A stretch of 64,000 bases of DNA from Metabacillus litoralis (lineage in GTDB: Bacteria; Bacillota; Bacilli; Bacillales; Bacillaceae). The notes beneath the pieces are model-generated. The model had not been told where the DNA came from, made no database searches, and saw only the letters and a list, made by a program, of their open reading frames with translations. Within the stretch, counting starts at the first letter, position 1, and each line of letters opens with the position of its first letter. Both the position numbers and the translations under genes were made by a program. The DNA lies in the NCBI RefSeq assembly GCF_007994985.1, contig NZ_VOQF01000012.1:1-64000 (forward strand), given 5' to 3'. This document shows positions 8,810 through 16,439 of this stretch, piece by piece.

Positions 8810-8959
8810 ATGATGAACAGACAAGAACGTAAGAATATGATTGAATTTATTGAGAGAATGAAGGATATTGATAAGAATTCTTTACTTTATATGACAGATG
8901 AGGATATTGAGCATATTTATAGTACAGTGTATAACAGTTATATTGAACTGGCAGAATAG
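8810..8959 (+). CDS. BH0509-family small protein
   Basis: 49 residues beginning MMNRQERKNMIEFIERMKDI with the later stretch YMTDEDIEHIY. It matches the small BH0509 family of Bacillaceae, function unknown. AAAGGAGA is placed correctly for the ATG at 8810; the second ATG three bases on is also possible. A strong terminator follows 7 nt after the stop. Confidence 0.75.
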   Translation: MMNRQERKNMIEFIERMKDIDKNSLLYMTDEDIEHIYSTVYNSYIELAE

Positions 8960-8966
8960 ATGCCAG

Positions 8967-9010
8967 AAAAAAAGGCTAACTAGGAAATAAATCCTAATTA
9001 GCCTTTTTCT
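8967..9010. terminator. Bidirectional terminator
   Basis: Stem AAAAAGGCTAACTAGGA / TCCTAATTAGCCTTTTT with a T-run on either strand, shared by the BH0509 gene (plus) and the 34-aa gene (minus), whose stop codon abuts it. Confidence 0.85.
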
Positions 9011-9115
9011 TTAATGATAGCCGTTTTGTCCGTTCGCACTACCACTCGTTTTATGCTTTGGTTTATGCTTTGAATTTTGTTTAGTATGCTGACCATCTTT
9101 TTTCTGTTTTGCCAT
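9011..9115 (-). CDS. Small basic hydrophilic protein, 34 aa
   Basis: A complete frame ATG-TAA of 34 residues beginning MAKQKKDGQHTKQNSKHKPK and ending GQNGYH: lysine/histidine/glutamine rich, with a repeated SKHKPKHK element and no hydrophobic core. A G-rich site (GCGGGGGAT) precedes the ATG, and a bidirectional terminator abuts the stop. The composition resembles minor small acid-soluble spore proteins, but I do not recognise a named family and do not claim one. Confidence 0.55.
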   Translation of the reverse strand: MAKQKKDGQHTKQNSKHKPKHKTSGSANGQNGYH

Positions 9116-9214
9116 CACTAATCCCCCGCTTTATAAAATAGTAAGACGAATGTCTTCACTCATTACTATTCCACGAGATATTGAAAGCTATTAGCAAGAA
9201 CAATTGGTAAATCC

Positions 9215-10036
9215 TTATGCAGCACGTTTTCTTTTATATAACATGGCATTTAGCTCTCCACCTAAGATAATAATCATACCGGATAAATAAAGCCAAATCA
9301 TCAGTACGATAATACCTCCAATGCTTCCATATGTAGCACTGTAATTTGCAAAATTACCAACATAATAAGAAAATGCCAATGATGCGACAATCCAACCTAT
9401 GGTTGCGGCAATAGCACCAGGTAAGCCGTCCTTAATATGCAATCGTTTATTCGGTGCTACAAAGTAAAGTGCCGTAAAAACAATAAAGAGAATAATTCCA
9501 CTAACAAGCCAACGTAATGTATTCCAAATTGTTAAAAATTGATCTGATAAACCAAAATTGGAGGCAATAAATAAGCCGATTTCCTTACCGAACACAGGCA
9601 ACAATAAAGCCACGACGATAACAAATACCATACCAATTGTTAAAAGAATAGCCATTCCTCTTGCGACTATAAATGATCTGCTTTCCTTAACATCATACGC
9701 ACGATTAAACGCTCTTACAATCGCATTAATTCCGTTTGATGCAGACCAAAGAGTTGCAATAATACCAAAAGATAAAAGACCGCCATTTCTATTATTTAAG
9801 ATCTGATCAAGTGTCTCATTAATAAGCTGCATAGATTCTCCTGGAGCAAACTCCTGTATCGTATTAAGAACATCAACTTGGGAAATTGGTAAATACCCTA
9901 AGAGCGTTATAAGGAAAATCAAGAAAGGAAACAATGATAAAAGAAAAAAATAAGATAATTGTGCAGATAAGCCCGGCACCTCATCATTTGTAAATCTTTG
10001 AAGTAATTCTTTGAAAAAAGAGCCTTCCTTAAGCAT
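9215..10036 (-). CDS. yfkH: YihY/UPF0761-family membrane protein YfkH
   Basis: 273 residues with six membrane helices and the family motif LSYFFLLSLFPFLIF near residue 26, plus YGSIGGIIVLMIWLYLSGMI near the C terminus. The family was once called RNase BN but has no proven nuclease activity; it is an integral inner-membrane protein of unknown function. GAGGTG precedes the ATG. It is the last gene of yfkJ-yfkI-yfkH, 15 nt after yfkI, and probably shares the SigB-like promoter at 10891. Confidence 0.85.
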   Translation of the reverse strand: MLKEGSFFKELLQRFTNDEVPGLSAQLSYFFLLSLFPFLIFLITLLGYLPISQVDVLNTIQEFAPGESMQLINETLDQILNNRNGGLLSFGIIATLWSASNGINAIVRAFNRAYDVKESRSFIVARGMAILLTIGMVFVIVVALLLPVFGKEIGLFIASNFGLSDQFLTIWNTLRWLVSGIILFIVFTALYFVAPNKRLHIKDGLPGAIAATIGWIVASLAFSYYVGNFANYSATYGSIGGIIVLMIWLYLSGMIIILGGELNAMLYKRKRAA

Positions 10037-10051
10037 ATATTCACCTCACGA

Positions 10052-10378
10052 TTATTGTCGTTTTGGAAGAAATCTATCTTTAGTTTCATGTAGCATGTTA
10101 ACTACTTGTGGAGTAGTCGTTTTTAGTTCATTCACCTTTTCAGTGATAAAGGTAATATCCTCTGATACCTCTTTAACTGTATGCTTCATATCATCTATCT
10201 TGACCTTAACTTCATTTGTAAAAGCTGTTGGATCTTTTACATATTTATTAAGCTTAATATTTATATTTTTCCCGCATTCCAAGACATCATCACGAGTTTG
10301 TTTGTCCATTAGTGAAGCTGCTGCCCCTACTAATGCTCCAATTAACATACCTGCTACTAGCTTGTTATCTTTCCCCAT
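10052..10378 (-). CDS. yfkI: YtxH-like protein YfkI
   Basis: 108 residues: an N-terminal glycine/alanine-rich membrane helix (LVAGMLIGALVGAAASLMD) followed by a charged, helical domain, the pattern of YtxH/general stress proteins. The ATG at 10378 has AAAGGG eight bases upstream; the frame could open at a GTG three codons earlier. Middle gene of yfkJ-yfkI-yfkH. Likely membrane-anchored; function unknown. Confidence 0.75.
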   Translation of the reverse strand: MGKDNKLVAGMLIGALVGAAASLMDKQTRDDVLECGKNINIKLNKYVKDPTAFTNEVKVKIDDMKHTVKEVSEDITFITEKVNELKTTTPQVVNMLHETKDRFLPKRQ

Positions 10379-10401
10379 AGAATTCACCCTTTCTTTACAT
10401 T

Positions 10402-10872
10402 TTATAAATTATGTTCTATTTTGATTTCCTTTAAAAAATTTTCACAGCTTTTACTTACCATTTCATAAACCTCTTCAAAGTTACCTGTATAATATGGATC
10501 AGGAACATCTGCAATCGGATAGTCTTCTATGTAATCTAGTAGGCGTTGAATTTTTCCTGATGGTTGAAATCCCGCTAAACGTCGTATATTACCTACATTT
10601 TCAGTATCCATTCCAATAATATAATCGTAAGAAGCAAGATCTTCTTTTCTTAATTGCCTTGCCTTCTGACCTTTGTACGATATGTTATACTGATCTAAAA
10701 TATTCCTTGTTCCTTCATGTGGTTGTTTACCCACGTGCCAATCACCCGTCCCTGCAGAATCTACATCTATTTTCTTCTCAAGGCCTTCTTTTATAATAAG
10801 ATGTTTCATAATTGCTTCAGCCATAGGTGATCGGCATATATTACCTAAGCATACAAATAATATTTTTACCAT
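10402..10872 (-). CDS. yfkJ: Low-molecular-weight protein-tyrosine phosphatase YfkJ
   Basis: 156 residues. The phosphate-binding loop CLGNICRS (Cys8, Arg14) opens the protein and the general acid aspartate sits in VPDPYYTG near residue 121, both diagnostic of LMW-PTPs. It dephosphorylates protein tyrosines; in B. subtilis YfkJ acts on phosphotyrosine and is part of the general stress response. GGAGGACATC precedes the ATG. First gene of the three-gene operon, with a SigB-like promoter 19 bases upstream. Confidence 0.93.
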   Translation of the reverse strand: MVKILFVCLGNICRSPMAEAIMKHLIIKEGLEKKIDVDSAGTGDWHVGKQPHEGTRNILDQYNISYKGQKARQLRKEDLASYDYIIGMDTENVGNIRRLAGFQPSGKIQRLLDYIEDYPIADVPDPYYTGNFEEVYEMVSKSCENFLKEIKIEHNL

Positions 10873-10890
10873 GATGTCCTCCTATTCCTT

Positions 10891-10915
10891 TTACCCATTT
10901 TCACTTTTTGAAAAC
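10891..10915 (-). promoter_or_regulatory. SigB-like promoter of yfkJ-yfkI-yfkH
   Basis: On the minus strand GTTTTC (10915-10910) and GGGTAA (10896-10891) with a 13-nt spacer, close to the SigB consensus. It lies directly upstream of yfkJ. SigB control of this operon in B. subtilis is established knowledge. Confidence 0.7.
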
Positions 10916-11105
10916 ACAACCCCATATGATCATGATACTATCTTTCAAATAAGTTTTCCTCTTCTTAAGGAACTTTCATTCATACTATTTGTTAAATACA
11001 TTAGAAGGAAGTAACTAGATTATGTGGGAAGTTTTTGAATGTTTACCATGATTTCATGGTACAATAACAATAAAACTAGGCGTTATTATGAAAGGAATGA
11101 AGTAA

Positions 11106-11333
11106 GTGAACCTTACAGAAAAATCTACTGAAAACGTTGAATACATGATCGAGCAAATAAAAGAAAAGCTAAGAGTACTAAATTTTGGAGCAATTAAACC
11201 ATCTCATTTTGATGAAAACATGTACGAAGAATTAAAAGATATTTATGAGCTTGTTATGAAGAAAAATTCATTCAGTCCAAATGAAATGCAAGCTATTGCT
11301 GAAGAATTAGGAAATCTTCGTAAAGGTCAATAA
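11106..11333 (+). CDS. yfkK: DUF1128-family protein YfkK
   Basis: 75 residues, GTG start, helical and acidic ([20 protein letters not shown], later [19 protein letters not shown]). It matches the YfkK/DUF1128 family, conserved next to yfkJ in Bacillus; function unknown. AAAGGAATGAAG precedes the GTG. Divergent from yfkJ. Confidence 0.8.
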   Translation: MNLTEKSTENVEYMIEQIKEKLRVLNFGAIKPSHFDENMYEELKDIYELVMKKNSFSPNEMQAIAEELGNLRKGQ

Positions 11334-11342
11334 ACGATTCTT

Positions 11343-11387
11343 ACCTCCCAAACGTCATCATATGATGTACTAAAGGGGAGGTTTTTT
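11343..11387 (+). terminator. yfkK terminator whose 3' arm carries the next gene's ribosome binding site
   Basis: Arms ACCTCCC and GGGAGGT enclose a perfect 12-bp palindrome CATCATATGATG, followed by TTTTTT. The GGGGAGGT of the 3' arm is also the Shine-Dalgarno of the ATG at 11388. The same structure therefore terminates yfkK transcripts and can mask the translation start of the small membrane protein. Confidence 0.65.
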
Positions 11388-11543
11388 ATGTTGAATTTAT
11401 GGTTAGTCACAATCTCTTTAGGCGGATTCCTCGTCGTTTCGATTGGACTTGTCCTATTTGCACTACAAGGAGCTGTAAACTCTGAAGATTCTTACCGTGT
11501 AGACCCGATCCCAACTGATGATGACGTGGAAGATAAGAAATGA
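11388..11543 (+). CDS. Small single-span membrane protein, 51 aa
   Basis: A complete frame beginning MLNLWLVTISLGGFLVVSIG with one hydrophobic helix (residues 3-26), then a polar acidic tail with VDPIPTDDDVEDKK. AAAGGGGAGG sits six Ts before the ATG. The layout (membrane helix, then a DPxP-containing acidic tail) resembles YtzI-type small proteins, but the match is not secure. Function unknown. Confidence 0.65.
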   Translation: MLNLWLVTISLGGFLVVSIGLVLFALQGAVNSEDSYRVDPIPTDDDVEDKK

Positions 11544-11622
11544 AGATAGAAAGAGGCTGGGACATAATTAAAGTTGTCATACAAAACACAAATAAATCTA
11601 AAATTAGTTAAGTTGAAAACAA

Positions 11623-11754
11623 GTTCGTTTCATTGCGCTGCAGACATTTACTTTCCGCGGGGAGGAAGCTAAGCCTCCTCGGCGCAAGCGCCTGTGGGGT
11701 CTCAGCCTTTCCTCTGCACCCGCAGGAGTTAAATGTCTTCCGCTCCATTCCACT
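11623..11754 (-). repeat. Dispersed Bacillus intergenic repeat, copy A
   Basis: About 130 bp, GC-richer than the surroundings. On the minus strand it carries GCGGAAGACATTTAACTCC, CTGCGGGTGCAGAGGAAAGG, CTGAGACCCCACAGG and TGTCTGCAGCGCAATG. A second copy in the opposite orientation lies at 16188-16320. This is one of the common structured intergenic repeats of Bacillus genomes; it has no coding capacity. Confidence 0.8.
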
Positions 11755-11916
11755 AGTTATTAAAAATAGTATGTAAAATCAAAAAATCTATTGAAGAGAG
11801 CAAATTAAAACCCGAACTATTAGGCTGAATGATTATTTGAAATTCCACCTAATAATTCGGGATTATCATTAGCTTAAATACTTATGTCCCAGCGTCATCC
11901 TTTATCCAGTATTAAC

Positions 11917-12432
11917 TTAACTAATAAGCTTTAATGCTTCTCTTGTGAAAACAGGAATATCATCAGGATTCCTGCTTGTTACAAGCTGATTACTACATAC
12001 AACAACTTCCTTATTCTGTAGTGCTGCTCCAGCATTTTTCAAATCCACGTGAATTGATTTATAACCTGTTGCATCACGTCCCTTTAATGCTTCTGCAGTA
12101 ATCAAAAGCTGTGGACCATGACAAATAGCAAAAACAGGCTTTTTGTCAGTCATAAATGATTTCGCAAACTTAACATATCTTTGATCAGCTCTTAGAATAT
12201 CTGGAGAAAATCCACCTGGAATAAATAACGCATCAAATTCCTCAGGCTTTACATCATCAATACCTTCATCAATTTCTACTCTAGCTTCTCCTTGCTTACC
12301 TGAAACTGTTTTACCTTTTACTTCCTCAATAACCGTTAAGCTATGCCCAGCTTCTTTAAACTCTTTTGCTGGTGCTGTATATTCCACATCTTCAAATGAA
12401 TCTGTTAACAATACCGCAATTTTCTTTGACAT
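11917..12432 (-). CDS. yfkM: DJ-1/PfpI-family general stress protein 18 (YfkM)
   Basis: 171 residues, class I glutamine-amidotransferase-like fold, with the nucleophile elbow FAICHGPQLL (cysteine near residue 103) and the acidic EVKGKTVSGKQG region. PfpI/YfkM proteins act as proteases, chaperones or deglycases depending on the member. The start at 12432 (MSKKIAVLLTD) matches the family; GGAGG lies 11 bases upstream. A consensus SigB promoter (12471-12495) explains stress induction. Monocistronic. Confidence 0.88.
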   Translation of the reverse strand: MSKKIAVLLTDSFEDVEYTAPAKEFKEAGHSLTVIEEVKGKTVSGKQGEARVEIDEGIDDVKPEEFDALFIPGGFSPDILRADQRYVKFAKSFMTDKKPVFAICHGPQLLITAEALKGRDATGYKSIHVDLKNAGAALQNKEVVVCSNQLVTSRNPDDIPVFTREALKLIS

Positions 12433-12470
12433 ACTGATCATAACCTCCAATTTCTTTCTATATTATTTAG

Positions 12471-12495
12471 TTACCCGGGCTTGTTTATGTTAAAC
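12471..12495 (-). promoter_or_regulatory. SigB promoter of yfkM
   Basis: On the minus strand GTTTAA (12495-12490), 13 nt, GGGTAA (12476-12471): an almost exact SigB consensus, about 40 nt before the start codon. Confidence 0.8.
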
Positions 12496-12606
12496 ATCTA
12501 ATTAAATGCTGCATTTTAACAAATCTCTAAGCTAGATAAAATAAAGGAAATCCTAAATCTAACGAAGAATATACTCTATATATTTAAAATAAGGAGCTGT
12601 ATATAT

Positions 12607-13092
12607 TTGATTTTCCAAATAAAAAAGGCTTCACAAGAGGATATCCCCTTTCTTTGGGATATGCTTTACGAAGCCATTTACGTAAATGAAAATGAAGAAA
12701 AGCCACCAAGGAGTATTGTTAACAATCCTGAATTAGCAAAATATGTTGAAAATTGGGGTAGAGCTGGAGATTTTGCTTTAATTGCAAAGGATGAATTAGA
12801 TCAAAGCTTAGGTGCTGTATGGATACGGCTATTTGATGATTCAAACAAAACCTATGGCTACATTGACAGCAATACACCTATCTTAAGTATGGCTATTTCA
12901 CCTGAATTCCGAGGAAAAGGCATAGGATCAAAGCTATTAAATGAGATCTGTACACAGGCCTCTATAAATGGCTATAAAGCAATTTCACTTAGCGTTGCTC
13001 CAGCAAACAAAGCGTTAACATTATATGAACGAGTTGGATTCCAGAAAGTCGGAATCGACGGAACTTCTTGGGATATGAAATTAAGCTTCTAA
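12607..13092 (+). CDS. GNAT-family N-acetyltransferase
   Basis: 161 residues, TTG start with AAGGAGCTG nine bases upstream. The acetyl-CoA loop reads EFRGKGIGSKLLNEIC (motif A, R-G-x-G-I/S), followed by LSVAPANKALTLYERVGFQKVG. A typical stand-alone acetyltransferase of unknown substrate. Divergent from yfkM; no operon partner. Confidence 0.85.
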   Translation: MIFQIKKASQEDIPFLWDMLYEAIYVNENEEKPPRSIVNNPELAKYVENWGRAGDFALIAKDELDQSLGAVWIRLFDDSNKTYGYIDSNTPILSMAISPEFRGKGIGSKLLNEICTQASINGYKAISLSVAPANKALTLYERVGFQKVGIDGTSWDMKLSF

Positions 13093-13109
13093 TGACTAAG
13101 GGTATTTTT

Positions 13110-13170
13110 GTAAACATTGTGGCTTTAAGTAACTTGTTTACAGTCTAGTGGCTTCAATTCTTCTTAGATA
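13110..13170 (+). repeat. Hairpin-plus-tail intergenic element, copy 1
   Basis: Inverted repeat GTAAACA (13110-13116) / TGTTTAC (13135-13141), followed immediately by AGTCTAGTGGC and a TTCTTCTTAGA tail. The same arrangement, a hairpin followed by AGTCTAGT..GTGGC and TTCTTCT, occurs at 50387 and 59943. This copy is the most divergent. Confidence 0.5.
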
Positions 13171-13248
13171 ATTACTATATTCTAAAAAACATTGTGTTTA
13201 ACATGTAAATAAGTCAAATAGCAGCACTCTTTTTGAAAAGAGCCTTTA

Positions 13249-14193
13249 CTATACCTGTTGTTTCTCTTTGAACAAGCTTCCTGGACAAGCTTGTTCAATA
13301 TCTTTAATAAATTCAATAACCTTCTTTTCATACCCTTTAGGATCTGTATTATATGCTTCAGCATGGCCAGCCTCAGGTACAATAAATAGTGTTTTTTTCC
13401 CTTTTTTACGTTTAAACATTTCGATTGTCATTTGTAAGGGGATAAAGGAATCTCTTTTTCCATGAATAAAGAGTATAGGCGTTTTTATCTTTTCTAGTCC
13501 TTTAATCGGCGAAATCTCGGGAAAGCCCCATCCATGGCGAAGCTTGACCAAATAACTAATAACATCTATTAAAGAATAAAACCGTATTTTCAAATCAAGC
13601 TCTAATCTTAACTTTAATAATGCTTTAAAATCACTAAATGCACAATCTGCTATACAAAATCGTACTCTGCTATCTCGCTTACTTACTTCAAGTGCTGAAG
13701 CAGCACCAAGTGATTCACCTAAAAGACCTATAAATGCTTTTGAACCAAAACGTGTTGTTGCGTAATCAATCCATGCCATTAAATCATCTTTTTCATAATA
13801 ACCAAATGAAGTGTAAGCTCCCCCACTCAATCCATGAAAACGATGGTCACATAATAAAACATGAAACCCTCTTTTTTGAAACATTTCTACATACTTAAAG
13901 CTTCCAAATAAAGACCACTTTATCCCGTGTGCAATAATAATCACTTTTTTACTATTCGCTACAGGAAAAAGCAAGCCATGTAGCTTGTATCCATGATAAG
14001 AACGAATATAAATTTCTTCCTTTTTTATGGTTTGAAAAACGTGATCATCAATTTCACCCTTTTGTATCCCTAGCTTATAGGTTTTATCATAAGCAACTTT
14101 TTTAGGAGATAGAAGGAGACGACTAACAACATATAGTAACAAAGCGCTAACTAGACAGACTGTCACAATTGACAAAACAAGCCACTGCCACAT
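13249..14193 (-). CDS. Membrane-anchored alpha/beta hydrolase
   Basis: 314 residues: one N-terminal membrane helix (about 4-25), then an alpha/beta hydrolase domain with oxyanion region IIIAHGIKWSLFG, nucleophile elbow GESLGA, acid in HGKRDSFIPL and catalytic histidine in EAGHAEAY. It resembles B. subtilis YqkD and related esterase/peptidase-like proteins; the substrate is unknown. Start chosen at 14193 because AGAAGGG abuts the first ATG at 14205 but stands 12 bases before this one. Confidence 0.8.
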   Translation of the reverse strand: MWQWLVLSIVTVCLVSALLLYVVSRLLLSPKKVAYDKTYKLGIQKGEIDDHVFQTIKKEEIYIRSYHGYKLHGLLFPVANSKKVIIIAHGIKWSLFGSFKYVEMFQKRGFHVLLCDHRFHGLSGGAYTSFGYYEKDDLMAWIDYATTRFGSKAFIGLLGESLGAASALEVSKRDSRVRFCIADCAFSDFKALLKLRLELDLKIRFYSLIDVISYLVKLRHGWGFPEISPIKGLEKIKTPILFIHGKRDSFIPLQMTIEMFKRKKGKKTLFIVPEAGHAEAYNTDPKGYEKKVIEFIKDIEQACPGSLFKEKQQV

Positions 14194-14349
14194 ACAGCAT
14201 CTCATCCCTTCTAGGCTTTTTTATATCTTATTAACAAACTAGATAAGGTGTGAAAGCAAAACACATCCATCTTCGTAAATGGTGATCAAAATGGATAAAA
14301 TAACTATAAAGTCCTTTATGATCGGTGGTGAGCGACGATATCAAATGAA

Positions 14350-15828
14350 ATGATTGTTATAGGAGGAGGAATCGGTGGATTAACAGCCGCTGCCTTTTTA
14401 GCTAAAGATGGTTTTAACGTGACAGTATTAGAAGCATCAAATGAATGGGGAGGCTGTGCCGGGAAATTTGCTCGTGGACAATACTTGTTTCCTGTTGGTG
14501 CTACATTAGGAATGGGCTTTGAAGAAGATGGTGTTCATTCCTTATTATTTAAAGAATTAGGAATAGCAGCTCCTTCTCATTTCTTACTGCCCACTGTTAT
14601 GGATATTCACTTTCCAAACAAAACAGTTCACTATTATAAGGACCGCTCATTATTTTTAGAAGAATTAACAAAGCATTTTCCACATCTAGATCGGAAGCTG
14701 AAACCTTTTTATGAGGAAATATGGGAAATTGGGGCAGAAGTAAAAAAATTGATGGTTAATCTACCTGTTCTTCCAGCAAAAACAATGTCAGAGTGGCTGC
14801 TACTCATTAAGTCCATTCGACTCCAATCTGTTAAACTGCTTCCTTATCTAAATCAAACATTTTCTTCACTACTTAGAAAGTATGAACTTAATGATGAGAA
14901 GGAATTTGTTGCCCTTCTTGATTCTCAATTGATTGATTCTATGCAAACAACATCCTACAATTGCTCAGCAATTATTGGTGCCTTTGCCCTTACCATATAC
15001 CATGAAGGAGCATTTTATCTTGAAGGTGGCTTGTTCGAAATTGCCCACTCTTTAACAAAGGCAATTGAAGATCATGGTGGGAAGCTAATTAAACGAGCCA
15101 AAGTGACAAGCATCACTAAACAAAATCTAAAATACGAAGTTGTTGATCAACGTAATAGATCTTGGTCTGCTGATCATGTTATTTGCAACTTACCAATTCC
15201 GAATCTAGCACAACTACTTGAACAAAGTCTTTTGAAAAAACTTTCAAACAGTTATCAAAGAAAAACGGATGCTTCTCATTGGGGAACGATGACTCTTTAT
15301 CTAGCTATTAAAGAAGAAGTGATCCCTCACGATACTCCATTATTCCAGCAAGTTCTCCAAGGTGAACTTCATGAAATGTCAGAGGGAAATCACCTTTTTC
15401 TTTCTCTTTCTAAATATGGTGACACAAAGCGCTCACCTGCTGGAACAAGAACGTTAACAGTAAGCACACATACTAACCTTGACCATTGGCGTTCAAAAGA
15501 AAATTATGATCAATACAAAGAAGCATTGAGTAGAAAAATGATGGAAGGAGTAAAAAAGGCTTTACCTTCAATTGAAGAAGGAATGATTCACTTTATAGAA
15601 GGAGCACCACGTGCCTGGGAACGATTTACTGGCCGGCAACAAGGAATGGTCGGAGGCTTCGCTCAAACAAAGGAAAACGCCCTATTCAACAGCTTATCCC
15701 ACAGAACTGGCATCCCAAATCTTTGGACTTGTGGTGACAGTGTATTTCCAGGCGCTGGAACCATCAGTGTTTCGATTAGTGGATACCATGTTTATCGTTC
15801 GATTAAAACACAGATTAAAAGACCTTAA
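14350..15828 (+). CDS. Phytoene desaturase-like FAD-dependent oxidoreductase
   Basis: 492 residues. The dinucleotide-binding motif IVIGGGIGGLTAAAFLAKDG starts at residue 2, the FAD-binding EASNEWGG follows, and the C-terminal CGDSVFPGAGTISVSISG is the flavin-contact motif of the carotenoid desaturase/CrtI family. It probably oxidises an isoprenoid or related lipid, but no other carotenoid gene is near, so the substrate is open. GGTGAG at 14327 lies 17 bases before the ATG at 14350 but 5 bases before an in-frame ATA at 14338, so the true start may be the latter (adding four residues). Confidence 0.82.
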   Translation: MIVIGGGIGGLTAAAFLAKDGFNVTVLEASNEWGGCAGKFARGQYLFPVGATLGMGFEEDGVHSLLFKELGIAAPSHFLLPTVMDIHFPNKTVHYYKDRSLFLEELTKHFPHLDRKLKPFYEEIWEIGAEVKKLMVNLPVLPAKTMSEWLLLIKSIRLQSVKLLPYLNQTFSSLLRKYELNDEKEFVALLDSQLIDSMQTTSYNCSAIIGAFALTIYHEGAFYLEGGLFEIAHSLTKAIEDHGGKLIKRAKVTSITKQNLKYEVVDQRNRSWSADHVICNLPIPNLAQLLEQSLLKKLSNSYQRKTDASHWGTMTLYLAIKEEVIPHDTPLFQQVLQGELHEMSEGNHLFLSLSKYGDTKRSPAGTRTLTVSTHTNLDHWRSKENYDQYKEALSRKMMEGVKKALPSIEEGMIHFIEGAPRAWERFTGRQQGMVGGFAQTKENALFNSLSHRTGIPNLWTCGDSVFPGAGTISVSISGYHVYRSIKTQIKRP

Positions 15829-16187
15829 AAAGACAGATTCATGTAAAGGTTCTAAATCAGAGTGTAATTAAGTAAATCACAATAGAACTTAAGCGTGAAA
15901 ACACTTTTTTCTCATTGATATTAACAAGGAAAGTCGTTGAAGAATTTGTATGTTGCGTTGTTATTAGGACATGAGATGGTGGCTATAAATTAGGAAAAGC
16001 AAAGGGTGCTCCTAATGAAATAGAATAACCTAATAAATTGCTTAGTTGACTATGATCAATATATTAATAACAAACATACTTTCTATATCATATTAGAATA
16101 AAATAAAAACTAATTAAAGGTTTTCAACGTTCGAATTTGAACTCTAAAACCCCAATAATTAGCCTTAAAGTTAAACAAACACAGTGT
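15829..16187. other. Gene-free stretch
   Basis: About 360 bases between the flavoprotein gene and the dispersed repeat. Only short AT-rich sequence; no convincing frame, terminator or RNA gene was seen. Confidence 0.4.
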
Positions 16188-16320
16188 AATGTAGCGGAAG
16201 ACACTTGACTCCTGCGGGTGCAGAGGAAAGGCTGAGACCCCGCAGGCGAGAAGCCGAGGAGGCTTGCTTAGCTTCCTCCCCGGCGAATCTTGTGTCTGCA
16301 GCGAAATGGAACGAACTATT
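16188..16320 (+). repeat. Dispersed Bacillus intergenic repeat, copy B
   Basis: GCGGAAGACACTTGACTCC, CTGCGGGTGCAGAGGAAAGG, CTGAGACCCCGCAGG and TGTCTGCAGCGAAATGG mark it. It is the inverse-orientation partner of 11623-11754, and the two copies bracket about 4.4 kb. The open frame that crosses it is an artefact. Confidence 0.8.
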
Positions 16321-16336
16321 TTCCCGTACAATTTAA

Positions 16337-16366
16337 AAAGCTGTTGACTTCAAAATCAACAGCTTT
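16337..16366 (-). terminator. Terminator of the lipoprotein gene
   Basis: Perfect 11-bp stem AAAGCTGTTGA / TCAACAGCTTT with an 8-nt loop and TTT on the minus strand, 74 nt past the lipoprotein stop codon. Confidence 0.65.
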
Positions 16367-16439
16367 CTCGTATTGCTATACTAATTTCTTTGTATTTTCA
16401 CAAAGATAATGTTAGATTGTTAACTAAAAGTCAGCCCTT

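Noticed and set aside
13182-13382. Minus-strand 66-codon frame overlapping the hydrolase 3' end
   Set aside because: Overlaps the hydrolase coding sequence in another frame; no ribosome binding site.
16110-16331. Minus-strand 73-codon frame
   Set aside because: It lies almost wholly inside the dispersed intergenic repeat, which is known not to code.
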